From NCBI RefSeq assembly GCF_005518285.1, contig NZ_SJDU01000023.1:1-12824 (forward strand): a stretch of DNA of 12,824 nt, in the 5' to 3' direction. Below, one piece after another: positions 1 to 6,568 of this stretch; position 1 is the stretch's first letter; each line of letters starts with the position of its first letter. A program made the position numbers and the translations under genes. The notes beneath the pieces were generated by a model. It was not told where the DNA came from, made no database searches, and saw nothing but the letters and a program-made list of their open reading frames with translations. The stretch is from Brachyspira catarrhinii (lineage in GTDB: Bacteria > Spirochaetota > Brachyspiria > Brachyspirales > Brachyspiraceae).

Positions 1-27
1 ATTATTCTATTTATTCATTAAAACTTT

Positions 28-47
28 ATTCAAATTCTTTTTTGAAT
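28..47. repeat. Short AT-rich inverted repeat
   Basis: Seven-base arms ATTCAAA (28-34) and TTTGAAT (41-47) are perfectly complementary around a 6-nt loop. It lies in the leader region before the first gene. It could be an operator half-site pair or a weak hairpin from an upstream transcript. No consensus is recognised, and chance is possible in such AT-rich DNA. Confidence 0.3.
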
Positions 48-66
48 TTATTAAATTTAAGTTTGC

Positions 67-95
67 AAAAAGCGTTTATTCATTTAAACGTTTTT
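67..95 (+). terminator. Hairpin with U-rich tail before the first gene
   Basis: AAAAA-(G bulge)-CGTTTA at 67-78 pairs with TAAACG-TTTTT at 85-95 around a 6-nt loop. A T-rich run (ATAAATTATTTTATTTT) follows directly. This is the shape of an intrinsic terminator on the plus strand, either closing a gene left of the window or acting as an attenuator for the gene train that starts at 127. No convincing promoter could be placed between it and the ATG at 127, so readthrough or attenuation is a real option. Confidence 0.5.
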
Positions 96-126
96 ATAAA
101 TTATTTTATTTTAAGGAGATTAAATC

Positions 127-327
127 ATGAGTCTTTTTGATTTAGTAGTAAAAGGCGTTAAAACGGCAAAAGAAATAGGTGGAGAGTATTACAAAGAATA
201 CCAAAAGTGCAAAGAAGAGTATAAGGATTACGAGGATACCGAACTTTTAAAGGTATATCGTTCTTCTATAGGCGTTAAAAAATTAGCCTTGCAACAAATT
301 CTTAAGGAAAGAGGATTAATATTATAA
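127..327 (+). CDS. Small charged protein of unknown function (66 aa)
   Basis: The family is not recognised. A good ribosome binding site (AAGGAG, 8 nt before the ATG) and tight spacing to the next gene support it as real. The protein is lysine- and glutamate-rich. A short hydrophobic N-terminus (MSLFDLVVKGVKTAKEI) is followed by a highly charged Tyr/Lys/Glu helix. The C-terminal stretch ELLKVYRSSIGVKKLALQQI ends in LKERG and looks like a compact helical element. The opening MSLFDL resembles MGLFSDLI at the start of the TPR protein three genes downstream, which may hint at a shared membrane- or partner-binding N-terminus (inference). There is no signal peptide and no true membrane segment, so it is probably cytoplasmic. 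It leads a train of five same-strand genes; the stop codon overlaps the next gene's Shine-Dalgarno (TAAGGAG). Confidence 0.75.
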   Translation: MSLFDLVVKGVKTAKEIGGEYYKEYQKCKEEYKDYEDTELLKVYRSSIGVKKLALQQILKERGLIL

Positions 328-339
328 GGAGATATATTT

Positions 340-546
340 ATGGCTACAAATAATAGAAAACAATCGTTAGTTAATCAAGTGAATAGACTTAAAGAACAAA
401 TAGCTCAAAAAAAAGAGACTATTGCAAAAATTAAGTCAAAACCTTCTGGCGGAAATAATAGTTCCGATAGAAACAGTATAAATCTATTGGAAAAACAAAT
501 TATGAATTTGAAAACTCAAATCACAAGATTAAAATCACAACTTTAA
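340..546 (+). CDS. Short coiled-coil protein, paralogue A (68 aa)
   Basis: It has no recognised family name. It begins 12 nt after the previous stop, with GGAG 8 nt before the ATG. The sequence is two heptad-like basic helices: about residues 8-34 (NQVNRLKEQIAQKKETIAKI) and about 46-68 (NLLEKQIMNLKTQITRLKSQ). A polar Gly/Asn/Ser hinge near 35-45 (PSGGNNSSDRNS) joins them, so a helical hairpin or an intermolecular coiled coil is expected. The next gene encodes a clear paralogue with the same layout and hinge core (NSS-D/E-R/K-NSI), which makes a tandem duplication. No transmembrane segment, signal peptide or catalytic motif is visible. A structural or adaptor role with the TPR proteins downstream is an inference from gene order only. 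Confidence 0.75.
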   Translation: MATNNRKQSLVNQVNRLKEQIAQKKETIAKIKSKPSGGNNSSDRNSINLLEKQIMNLKTQITRLKSQL

Positions 547-575
547 TAAGCTATGATTTATAAAAGGAGATTATT

Positions 576-788
576 ATGTCAAAACAATTAATAATTAATC
601 AAATAAATAGAAATAAAGAAGCTATAGCGAAAAAGAAAGAAGAAATTGCCAAAATCAAAGGCAACGCTTTAAGAATGAATAGGCGATTAAATAGTTCTGA
701 AAAAAATAGCATAGGAACTATTGAAAGACTTATTTTAAATTTAAGAACTCAAAACGCCGGGTTAAAAACTAAACTCGGCAGATTATAA
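576..788 (+). CDS. Short coiled-coil protein, paralogue B (70 aa)
   Basis: It is a paralogue of the gene just upstream. Shared elements in order are NQ(V/I)NR, KE.IA.KKE.IAKIK, the hinge NSS(D/E)(R/K)NSI, and (L/I)E(K/R).I.NL(K/R)TQ, then LK near the end. The hinge differs, since paralogue A's glycines are replaced by ALRMNRRL, and the protein is strongly basic. AAGGAG stands 6 nt before the ATG. The gap to the upstream stop is 29 nt and to the next gene 15 nt, consistent with one transcript. No enzymatic motif, signal peptide or membrane helix is seen. Divergence between the two copies with conservation of both helices suggests both proteins are used, perhaps as a heterodimer (inference). 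Confidence 0.75.
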   Translation: MSKQLIINQINRNKEAIAKKKEEIAKIKGNALRMNRRLNSSEKNSIGTIERLILNLRTQNAGLKTKLGRL

Positions 789-803
789 TAAAAGGAGTAA
801 ATT

Positions 804-2435
804 ATGGGATTATTTTCAGATTTAATAGGAGGAGCTATTAATTCGGCTATAAATTATAACGATAAAGACCACTTTTTTAAAATTTTATGTCTTGTAATTT
901 ATGCCGATAGCGGTAATGTATCCGAAAGCGATGTGGAAGTGGCTACGGATTTATACAATACTATATTTAATGAAGATATGATTGCGGTGCAAATTTATAA
1001 AAAATTAAAATCTACATATCAAGATATGTATAATTCCGATAAATCTCCCGAAGAAATTATCGAAGATATAGAAAGTGGCAGGATAGATAGAAATAAACTT
1101 AAAATGTTTTTTATATGCGCATGTTATATGTCTTTTGCAAATGCAGACAATATAGAAAAAATAAGCAAGAAAAAATTATATATGGTTTATCTAATAAAAG
1201 ATGGATTTTATTTAGATGACGATGAGGTTAATGACGCTTATATATTTGCAAAGAATAATTTTGGAATAAATGGTATGGGTTATCAGAATATGGTAACTTT
1301 ATTTGAAGCGGCATTTGAATATTTTGAAAATAATGGATTTGAAGAAGATGATGATAACGCTTATTTATCATGTGTAGATAAAAATATTTCTATTTCAACT
1401 CAAAAAGATGAAGCTATACAGGATAATGAAGATATGGAAATTGAAGAAAATAATAAAAAAGTAGAAGCTTTGATTGATTTATCCTTATCTTATATGAATA
1501 ATTTTAATTATAAGGCATCAATAGAAGTTTTGCTGAAAGCTATAAAAATAAAACCTAATGATTGTACTATTTGGTATGATTTGGCAACCTCGTATAAATT
1601 TGATAAACAATATGACAAAGCTATAGATAGCTACCTAAAAGCTTCGGAATTAAACTCCGATGACTTTGAGATAGCAGAAATTTTATTTGATTTAGGGAAT
1701 ACATACATTGAAATTAAGCGATATCAAGAAGCAATAAACACCCTATTAAAATCTATTGAATTAAACCCTAATAACGAATCTACTTGGAGTATTTTAGGGC
1801 ATGCATACAATGATAGCGGGCAATATAAAAAGGCAATAGATAGTTTCTTGAAATCCATTGAAATAGACCCTAATGATTATATAACTTGGTTGATGTTAGG
1901 AACTTCATATTATAATGACGGTCAATATAGCGAGGCTATAAACTCTCTATTAAAATCTATTGAGTTAAACCCTAATAATGAAACTACTTGGAGTAGGTTA
2001 GGGCATGCATACAATGATAGCGAGCAATATAAAAAGGCAATAGATTCTTTTTTAAAGGCTATTGAAATAAACCCTGAAAATTCTGATACTTGGAAAATGT
2101 TAGGGGTTTCATATTATAATGACGGTCAATATAACGAGGCAATAAACGCCCTATTAAAATCTCTTAAATTAAACTCTGATAATTGGGCTACCTTGTCAGT
2201 ATTGGGAAATTCATATTATAAAAATGGTCAATATGAAGAGGCTATAGATAGCTCATTAAAATCTATAGAATTAGTTCCTAATGTCGATGCTTGGATTACA
2301 TTATGTAAAATATATCGAAAAAATGGCAATACTAAAGAATTAGAAAATGCCGTTGCAAAAGTAAAAGAATTAAACCCTAATTTAGACTATGATAAGTTAA
2401 TTATGGAAGAATTAGTATTGAAATTTAAATATTAA
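804..2435 (+). CDS. TPR protein with N-terminal helical (possibly TerB-like) domain, 543 aa
   Basis: It starts at an ATG with AAGGAG 6 nt upstream. Residues 1-17 (MGLFSDLIGG...) are mildly hydrophobic. Residues about 20-175 form an all-helical domain: FFKILCLVIYADSGNVSESD (24-43) and a second similar half (FFICACYMSFANAD, 102-115) resemble the 'ADG-x-V-x-x-x-E' helices of TerB/DjlA-type domains. That match is tentative. An acidic linker spans about 179-218. About nine 34-residue TPRs then run from 220 to 527, with the usual pattern W-x-x-LG-x-(A/S)Y-x-x-x-x-QY-x-x-AI-x-x-x-LK-(A/S)-I-(E/K)-(L/I)-NP-N. TPR solenoids bind peptides and partner proteins. No signal peptide is seen, so it is probably cytoplasmic. 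Repeats four/five and six/seven are close copies at the DNA level, 204 bases apart. Confidence 0.85.
   Translation: MGLFSDLIGGAINSAINYNDKDHFFKILCLVIYADSGNVSESDVEVATDLYNTIFNEDMIAVQIYKKLKSTYQDMYNSDKSPEEIIEDIESGRIDRNKLKMFFICACYMSFANADNIEKISKKKLYMVYLIKDGFYLDDDEVNDAYIFAKNNFGINGMGYQNMVTLFEAAFEYFENNGFEEDDDNAYLSCVDKNISISTQKDEAIQDNEDMEIEENNKKVEALIDLSLSYMNNFNYKASIEVLLKAIKIKPNDCTIWYDLATSYKFDKQYDKAIDSYLKASELNSDDFEIAEILFDLGNTYIEIKRYQEAINTLLKSIELNPNNESTWSILGHAYNDSGQYKKAIDSFLKSIEIDPNDYITWLMLGTSYYNDGQYSEAINSLLKSIELNPNNETTWSRLGHAYNDSEQYKKAIDSFLKAIEINPENSDTWKMLGVSYYNDGQYNEAINALLKSLKLNSDNWATLSVLGNSYYKNGQYEEAIDSSLKSIELVPNVDAWITLCKIYRKNGNTKELENAVAKVKELNPNLDYDKLIMEELVLKFKY
1762..2169 (+). repeat. Tandem 204-bp duplication of a two-TPR unit
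   Basis: The stretch from about 1762 to 1965 recurs from 1966 to 2169 with an exact offset of 204 bases (two TPRs of 34 codons). Landmarks are GGGCATGCATACAATGATAG at 1797 and again at 2001, CTACTTGGAGTA in both copies, and TTCATATTATAATGACGGTC in the second half of each. The copies have diverged at scattered sites but remain much closer than the other repeats in the gene. This implies recent unequal crossing-over or slippage, and array length may vary between strains. Confidence 0.7.
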
Positions 2436-2465
2436 ATAATTAATAAGTGGAGGTAATTTAATTAT

Positions 2466-3878
2466 ATGAGTATAGATTTTAATTTAGGAGCAGCATATTT
2501 ACAAAACGAACAGTATAAAGAGGCAATAGATTCTTTTTTGAAAGCCGTTGAATCAAATCCTAATGATTCGGATTCTTGGCTTGCATTGGCTTTTTCATAT
2601 GGCGCAGATGAACAATACGAAAAAGGAATAAAGGCATTGCTAAAAGCTAAAGAATTTAACACTGATAATTCTAAAATAGATAAAATAGATGAAATTTTAG
2701 AGAGTTTATATGTAGGACAAGGCAAATTTTATTTTGAAAACGAGCAATATAAAGAAGCTATAGATTCTTTATTGAAAGCTATTGAAATAAACCCTGAAGA
2801 TTCTGATACTTGGAGCATATTAGGAGGTTCATACTATGGAGATAATCAACATAAAGAAGCAATTAACAGTTTTTTAAAAGTTAATCAATTAAACCCTGAT
2901 TCTATTGACCGTCTTACTTTATATATGGTAGGAGATTCATATCGACAAATTGGTGAATATAAAAAAGCAATAGATTTTTTATTGAAGTCTATTAAAATAA
3001 ATCCTGACAATTCCGATAGTTGGGCTATATTAGGCATTTCATATTACAAAAATAATCAATATGAAGAAGCGCAAAATTCTTTTTTAAAAGCCGTTGAATT
3101 AAATCCTAATGATGATTATAGTTGGGCAAGATTAGGATATTTATACGATAAAAAAAAGCAATATAAAGAAGCTAAAGAATGCTATTTAAAAGCTGTGGAA
3201 TTAAACCCTACAGATGCCAATATGAACTCATTAGGAGATATATATGGCAAAAACGGTCAATATAAAGAATCTATAGATATTTTATTGAAAGCTACGCAAT
3301 TAAACCCTTATAATGATATTAATTGGCGATTATTAGGACTTTCTTATAACAAAGACAAGCAATATGAAAAATCTATAGATGCTTTATTGAAAGCGACAGA
3401 GTTAAATCCTAATAGCCATATTAATTGGCAATTATTAGGCTCTTCATACGGGGAAAATTCTCAAATTGATAAAGCTATAGAATTTTTATTAAAGGCTAAT
3501 CAATTAAATTCTAATGATAGTGAAAATTTACGATTATTAGGAGTTGCATATTATAACAATGGAGAATATGAGGAAGCGATAAATTTATTTCTAAAGGCTA
3601 TAAAATTGAATCCAAATCATAATAAAATTTGGATAGTTTTAGCAGATTCATATAATATAATCGGAGAATACGAAAAAGCAATAGAAGCATCATCAAAAGC
3701 TATTAAATTAAACCCTAATAATGATTATACTTGGGTAATATTGGTCATATTGGGTGATGCATATTATAATAGCGGGCAATATAGAGAGGCTAAAGAATGT
3801 TATTTAAAAGCTACGCGATTAAATTCTAATGATAATTATAGTTTTAATATGTTAGATGAATGTAATAAACAGTTATAA
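2466..3878 (+). CDS. All-TPR repeat protein, 470 aa
   Basis: The protein begins directly in a TPR (FNLGAAYLQNEQYKEAIDSF) and consists of about thirteen consecutive TPRs to the C-terminus. There is one longer insert after the second repeat (near SKIDKIDEI) and a slightly long thirteenth repeat (WVILVILGDAYY). No signal peptide, membrane helix or extra domain is present, so it should be a cytoplasmic binding scaffold. The start is fixed by an in-frame stop just upstream (2454-2456). The GGAGG at 2449-2453 lies an unusually long 12 nt before the ATG, so translation may be weak or depend on the upstream gene. It lies 30 nt after the other TPR gene and shares near-identical DNA with it (2741-2814 against 2021-2094), so it probably arose from it. 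Its stop codon touches that of the convergent toxin gene. Confidence 0.85.
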   Translation: MSIDFNLGAAYLQNEQYKEAIDSFLKAVESNPNDSDSWLALAFSYGADEQYEKGIKALLKAKEFNTDNSKIDKIDEILESLYVGQGKFYFENEQYKEAIDSLLKAIEINPEDSDTWSILGGSYYGDNQHKEAINSFLKVNQLNPDSIDRLTLYMVGDSYRQIGEYKKAIDFLLKSIKINPDNSDSWAILGISYYKNNQYEEAQNSFLKAVELNPNDDYSWARLGYLYDKKKQYKEAKECYLKAVELNPTDANMNSLGDIYGKNGQYKESIDILLKATQLNPYNDINWRLLGLSYNKDKQYEKSIDALLKATELNPNSHINWQLLGSSYGENSQIDKAIEFLLKANQLNSNDSENLRLLGVAYYNNGEYEEAINLFLKAIKLNPNHNKIWIVLADSYNIIGEYEKAIEASSKAIKLNPNNDYTWVILVILGDAYYNSGQYREAKECYLKATRLNSNDNYSFNMLDECNKQL

Positions 3879-4157
3879 TTAGTATTTATAATCCATGTTT
3901 ATTTTATAAGACTTGCTTCTATGCGAAATATCGAGTATATAAATAGTAATTTCATTGTCGACAATATCGCATATTATTCGATAATCGCCGACACGATAAC
4001 GCCAAAATCCGCTTAAATTCCCCGCTAAAGATTTGCCTTTAATTCTTGGATTTTCTAATCCCTCTAAATTGTCGATAAATTTCGCTATTCGTTTTTGGAC
4101 TGCAAAATCCAAATTCTCTAATTGCTTTTTAGCGTTTGGTTGTATTATAATCTTCAT
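3879..4157 (-). CDS. relE: RelE-type toxin of a type II toxin-antitoxin system (92 aa)
   Basis: It is a RelE/ParE-superfamily protein of usual length. Characteristic parts are the N-terminal strand and helix (KIIIQPNAKKQLENLD), GKSLAGNLSGFWRYRVGDYR at 41-60, and the final strand ILDISHRSKSY at 74-84. RelE toxins cleave mRNA on the ribosome; ParE relatives poison gyrase. The basic residues around RYRVGDYR and HRSKSY favour RelE, but function cannot be settled from sequence. It follows the antitoxin gene by 13 nt in the same orientation. No good Shine-Dalgarno precedes its ATG (TAAATTTGGTTTATAA), so translation is probably coupled to the antitoxin, keeping toxin output low. Its TAA abuts the TAA of the convergent TPR gene. 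The frame looks intact. Confidence 0.88.
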   Translation of the reverse strand: MKIIIQPNAKKQLENLDFAVQKRIAKFIDNLEGLENPRIKGKSLAGNLSGFWRYRVGDYRIICDIVDNEITIYILDISHRSKSYKINMDYKY

Positions 4158-4170
4158 TTATAAACCAAAT

Positions 4171-4380
4171 TTATAAGCCAAGTTCTTTTTTAACCGATTG
4201 CCAACTTTCGCCTGTCTCTCCGTTAAGTCTCGCTTCTCTTAATTTGAGAGCGGTTTTATAGTCGTCCAAATATTCCAAAATCGCTTCTTCCATTAATTTT
4301 TCTTTCGTTATATTTCTTTCTTTTGCAATTTCAAAATAAACTTCTTGCGTTTCTTCTGGAATGTTTAATGTTATATTCAT
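4171..4380 (-). CDS. relB: RelB-type (ribbon-helix-helix) antitoxin (69 aa)
   Basis: The N-terminal half reads as a ribbon-helix-helix DNA-binding domain: strand MNITLNIPEET, a helix to about residue 22, the turn NITKEKL, then a second helix EEAILEYLDDY. The C-terminal part (LREARLNGETGESWQSVKKE, then LGL) matches the toxin-wrapping tail of RelB/DUF6290-type antitoxins, which typically end in 'SW..VK.ELGL'. It neutralises the toxin encoded just downstream and normally represses its own operon. GGAG stands 5 nt before the ATG, a strong site in contrast to the toxin's. It is the first gene of a two-gene operon whose promoter lies between it and the nifS terminator. Confidence 0.87.
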   Translation of the reverse strand: MNITLNIPEETQEVYFEIAKERNITKEKLMEEAILEYLDDYKTALKLREARLNGETGESWQSVKKELGL

Positions 4381-4416
4381 TTTGTCTCCTTTTTCAAGGC
4401 TTTTGCATAATAATTA

Positions 4417-4444
4417 ATTTTATCATAATATTAAACAAATTCAA
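4417..4444 (-). promoter_or_regulatory. Predicted promoter of the toxin-antitoxin operon
   Basis: Read on the minus strand, TTGAAT (4439-4444) and TAAAAT (4417-4422) are separated by 16 nt, about 37 nt before the antitoxin ATG. This is a fair sigma-70-type match. The surrounding AT-rich DNA would also suit RHH autoregulation, but no clear palindromic operator stands out. Confidence 0.45.
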
Positions 4445-4447
4445 TAT

Positions 4448-4486
4448 TAAAAAATAAAGCTACCGAGTTAATGACCCGATAGCTTT
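4448..4486 (-). terminator. Intrinsic terminator of the Fe-S assembly operon
   Basis: Arms at 4456-4468 and 4474-4486 form a 13-bp stem with a 5-nt loop. The two non-Watson-Crick positions are G-U pairs in minus-strand RNA but A-C mismatches in plus-strand RNA, so the hairpin is built for minus-strand transcripts. The minus-strand RNA continues into a U-rich tail (TTATTTTTTAATATT). It follows the nifS stop by about 20 nt. Confidence 0.88.
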
Positions 4487-4507
4487 TATCATTTAATATT
4501 TTATAAA

Positions 4508-5674
4508 TCAATTTCTATAAGGCGAAATATCCCTCAACCTTTTAACTATTTTCTCCAAAGCGTCCGCAGTATAATTTATCTCTTCCATAGTATTGTCAAG
4601 CGATAACGAAAATCTTGTCGAACTATGAGCGTATTCGAATGGAACTCCCATAGCTTGCAAAACGGGTGAAGGCTCTAATGTGCCAGAAGAACATGCGCTT
4701 CCGCTCGAAGTGCATATTCCGTAGCCGTCAAGAAGCAGTAAAACCGACTCTCCTTCTATATTTTTGAAGCTAATATTTGTCGTATTGCTTACTCTTTTCG
4801 CGTTTTTTCCGTTTATTTTTATATCGCCTATTCTTTTTGAAACTTCTTCTTCGAGTTTATCTCTCAATTTTGAAGTATGCTCGTTAAACTTTGGAAGTTC
4901 CGATTTTACCATAGAACATGCTTTGCCGAGTCCTACAATATAAGGGACATTTTCCGTTCCCGCTCTTCGTCCTCTCTCCTGATGTCCGCCAGTTTGAACC
5001 GTTCTTAATTTCGTTCCGTTTTTTATATATAACGCGCCTATTCCTTTTGGGGCATGTATTTTATGTCCAGCAATAGTGAGCATATCTATATAAGGTTCGT
5101 TTTTCATGTTAAGAGGAAGTTTTCCAGCGGCTTGAACGGCGTCAACATGCAATACCGCTCCAGCGCTTTTTACTATCTCGCCTATTTCTTTAATCGGAAA
5201 AATCACTCCCGTCTCGTTATTGGCATACATTATCGAAACTATCGCCGTGCTTTCGTTTACGCTTTTTTTCAATTCTTCCAAATCTATATTTCCATCGTTA
5301 TCGACATTCAAAAGAGTTATTCTATATCCTAATCTCTCCAATGATTTGCAAGTTTCAATAACTGCGGGATGTTCCACTTTCGTAGTTATAATGTGGTTTT
5401 TAGTCGGGTAGGCTTCAATCGTTCCTCTTATAGCCATATTGTCGCCCTCGCTTCCGCAAGAGACGAAACAGACTTCAATCGGTTCGCATCCCAAAAAGTC
5501 CGCGACTTGTCCTCTTGCGTTTTCCATCTCTTTATGAACTCCGCCCGCGACGGTATACATACTCGAAGGATTAAAGTATTTTTCTTTAAAATATGGAAGC
5601 ATTGCCTCCAAAACTTCTTCGTAAACTCTCGTTGTGGCGTTATTATCCATATAAATTAATTTTTTATTTTCCAT
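4508..5674 (-). CDS. nifS: NifS-type cysteine desulfurase
   Basis: It is a pyridoxal-phosphate enzyme that converts L-cysteine to L-alanine and passes the sulfane sulfur to the scaffold NifU for Fe-S cluster assembly. With the start used here it has 388 residues, the usual size. Visible key residues are YMDNNATT near the N-terminus, His102 in VEHPAV, Asp178 and Gln181 in HVDAVQAAGK (cofactor contacts), Lys205 in AGHKIHAPKG (Schiff base), and Cys328 in GSACSSG (persulfide carrier). The short Cys-loop is of the NifS/IscS (class I) kind, not SufS. The ATG at 5674 is chosen because GGAG lies 6 nt before it. A TTG four codons upstream is in frame but overlaps that Shine-Dalgarno. It lies 20 nt downstream of nifU in one operon. 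Confidence 0.95.
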   Translation of the reverse strand: MENKKLIYMDNNATTRVYEEVLEAMLPYFKEKYFNPSSMYTVAGGVHKEMENARGQVADFLGCEPIEVCFVSCGSEGDNMAIRGTIEAYPTKNHIITTKVEHPAVIETCKSLERLGYRITLLNVDNDGNIDLEELKKSVNESTAIVSIMYANNETGVIFPIKEIGEIVKSAGAVLHVDAVQAAGKLPLNMKNEPYIDMLTIAGHKIHAPKGIGALYIKNGTKLRTVQTGGHQERGRRAGTENVPYIVGLGKACSMVKSELPKFNEHTSKLRDKLEEEVSKRIGDIKINGKNAKRVSNTTNISFKNIEGESVLLLLDGYGICTSSGSACSSGTLEPSPVLQAMGVPFEYAHSSTRFSLSLDNTMEEINYTADALEKIVKRLRDISPYRN

Positions 5675-5694
5675 TTTTTTCTCCAATACAAATT

Positions 5695-6528
5695 TTAAAC
5701 TTCCACAACTTCCAAATCTTTATTTACAATCTCTTTAATTTTAGGTTCGACAAAACCTTTTAAAGTGTTTTTAGAAGCGAAACATGAAGAACAAGCTCCC
5801 TTAAAAGAAATTATGACTTTATTACCGTCAACATCGACAAGTTTACAACTTCCGCCGTCCATTTTAAGCATCGGATTAATAACGGTTTCCAAAGCTTCTT
5901 CGATTTTTTTCACTTTTTGAACCGTAGTGAGAGGAGCGTTTGCCGCAAGTCTTTCTCTTTCTGCAAGCTCTTCGTTTAATATGTCTTCCAATTTTACTTT
6001 ACAAGCTCCGCATCCTCCTCCCGCTTTCGTATAAAAAGTTATTTCTTCTACCGTATTCAAATTGTTTTCTCTTATAGCTCTTTTTATTTTAGTGTCCGTT
6101 ACTCCGAAACATTTGCAAACTATAGCGCCTTCGTCATGCTCGTCATCTTCGGTTGTTATTCCTCTGTAGTTATTTATCGCTTTTTCCAAAGTTTCCATTC
6201 CCATTACCGAACAATGCATTTTTTCTTCGGGCAGTCCTCCCAATTCTTCGGCTATATCTCTATTTGTAATCTTTTTAGCTTCGTCAAGAGTTTTGCCTTT
6301 TATCATTTCGGTAAGAATGCTGCTGCTCGCTATAGCCGACGCGCAACCGAAAGTTTGAAATTTTGCGTCCGTTATTTTTTCCGTAGCCTTGTCTATTTTT
6401 AAAGTGAGTTTCAAAGCGTCTCCGCAAACTATACTTCCCGTCATAGCTTCGGCATCTGGATTTTCTATCTCTCCCACATTTCTTGGATTTATAAAATGGT
6501 CTTTAACTTTATCCGTATATTCCCACAT
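5695..6528 (-). CDS. nifU: NifU three-domain Fe-S cluster scaffold protein
   Basis: The 277 residues carry all three classical NifU modules. An IscU-like scaffold domain at 1-123 has Cys35 (CGDA), Cys62 (FGCASAIASS) and Cys106 (HCSVMG), the ligands of transient clusters, and Asp37. A central BFD-type [2Fe-2S] domain at about 134-187 has C138-x-C140 and C173-x2-C176. A C-terminal Nfu domain at about 200-277 has the C246-x2-C249 pair. The spacing closely follows Azotobacter NifU (family knowledge). It receives sulfur from NifS and delivers clusters to apoproteins. GGAGG is 6 nt before the ATG. It is the second gene of the operon, followed closely by nifS and preceded by a small homologue of its own central domain. 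No nitrogenase genes are in view, so a general Fe-S assembly role is likely. Confidence 0.95.
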   Translation of the reverse strand: MWEYTDKVKDHFINPRNVGEIENPDAEAMTGSIVCGDALKLTLKIDKATEKITDAKFQTFGCASAIASSSILTEMIKGKTLDEAKKITNRDIAEELGGLPEEKMHCSVMGMETLEKAINNYRGITTEDDEHDEGAIVCKCFGVTDTKIKRAIRENNLNTVEEITFYTKAGGGCGACKVKLEDILNEELAERERLAANAPLTTVQKVKKIEEALETVINPMLKMDGGSCKLVDVDGNKVIISFKGACSSCFASKNTLKGFVEPKIKEIVNKDLEVVEV

Positions 6529-6568
6529 AATTTACCTCCATAAATTTTGTAAAATTATTTTAATATTA

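Noticed and set aside
2436..2465. The two TPR genes as one gene broken by a stop
   Set aside because: A GGAGG and an ATG follow the stop, the first gene has a non-TPR C-terminal tail, and the second starts cleanly at a TPR boundary. Past origin from one gene remains possible, but present decay is not supported.
2462..2725. Minus-strand open frame of 87 codons within the second TPR gene
   Set aside because: It is antisense to a clear TPR coding frame. The product is a low-complexity shadow of the repeats.
1480..3870. CRISPR-like or satellite array suggested by periodic near-repeats
   Set aside because: The period is 102 nt in frame, giving 34-residue TPRs; there are no constant direct repeats with unique spacers.
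5675..5686. TTG start for nifS four codons upstream of the chosen ATG
   Set aside because: The TTG overlaps the GGAG that serves the ATG at 5674, so it cannot have its own binding site there.
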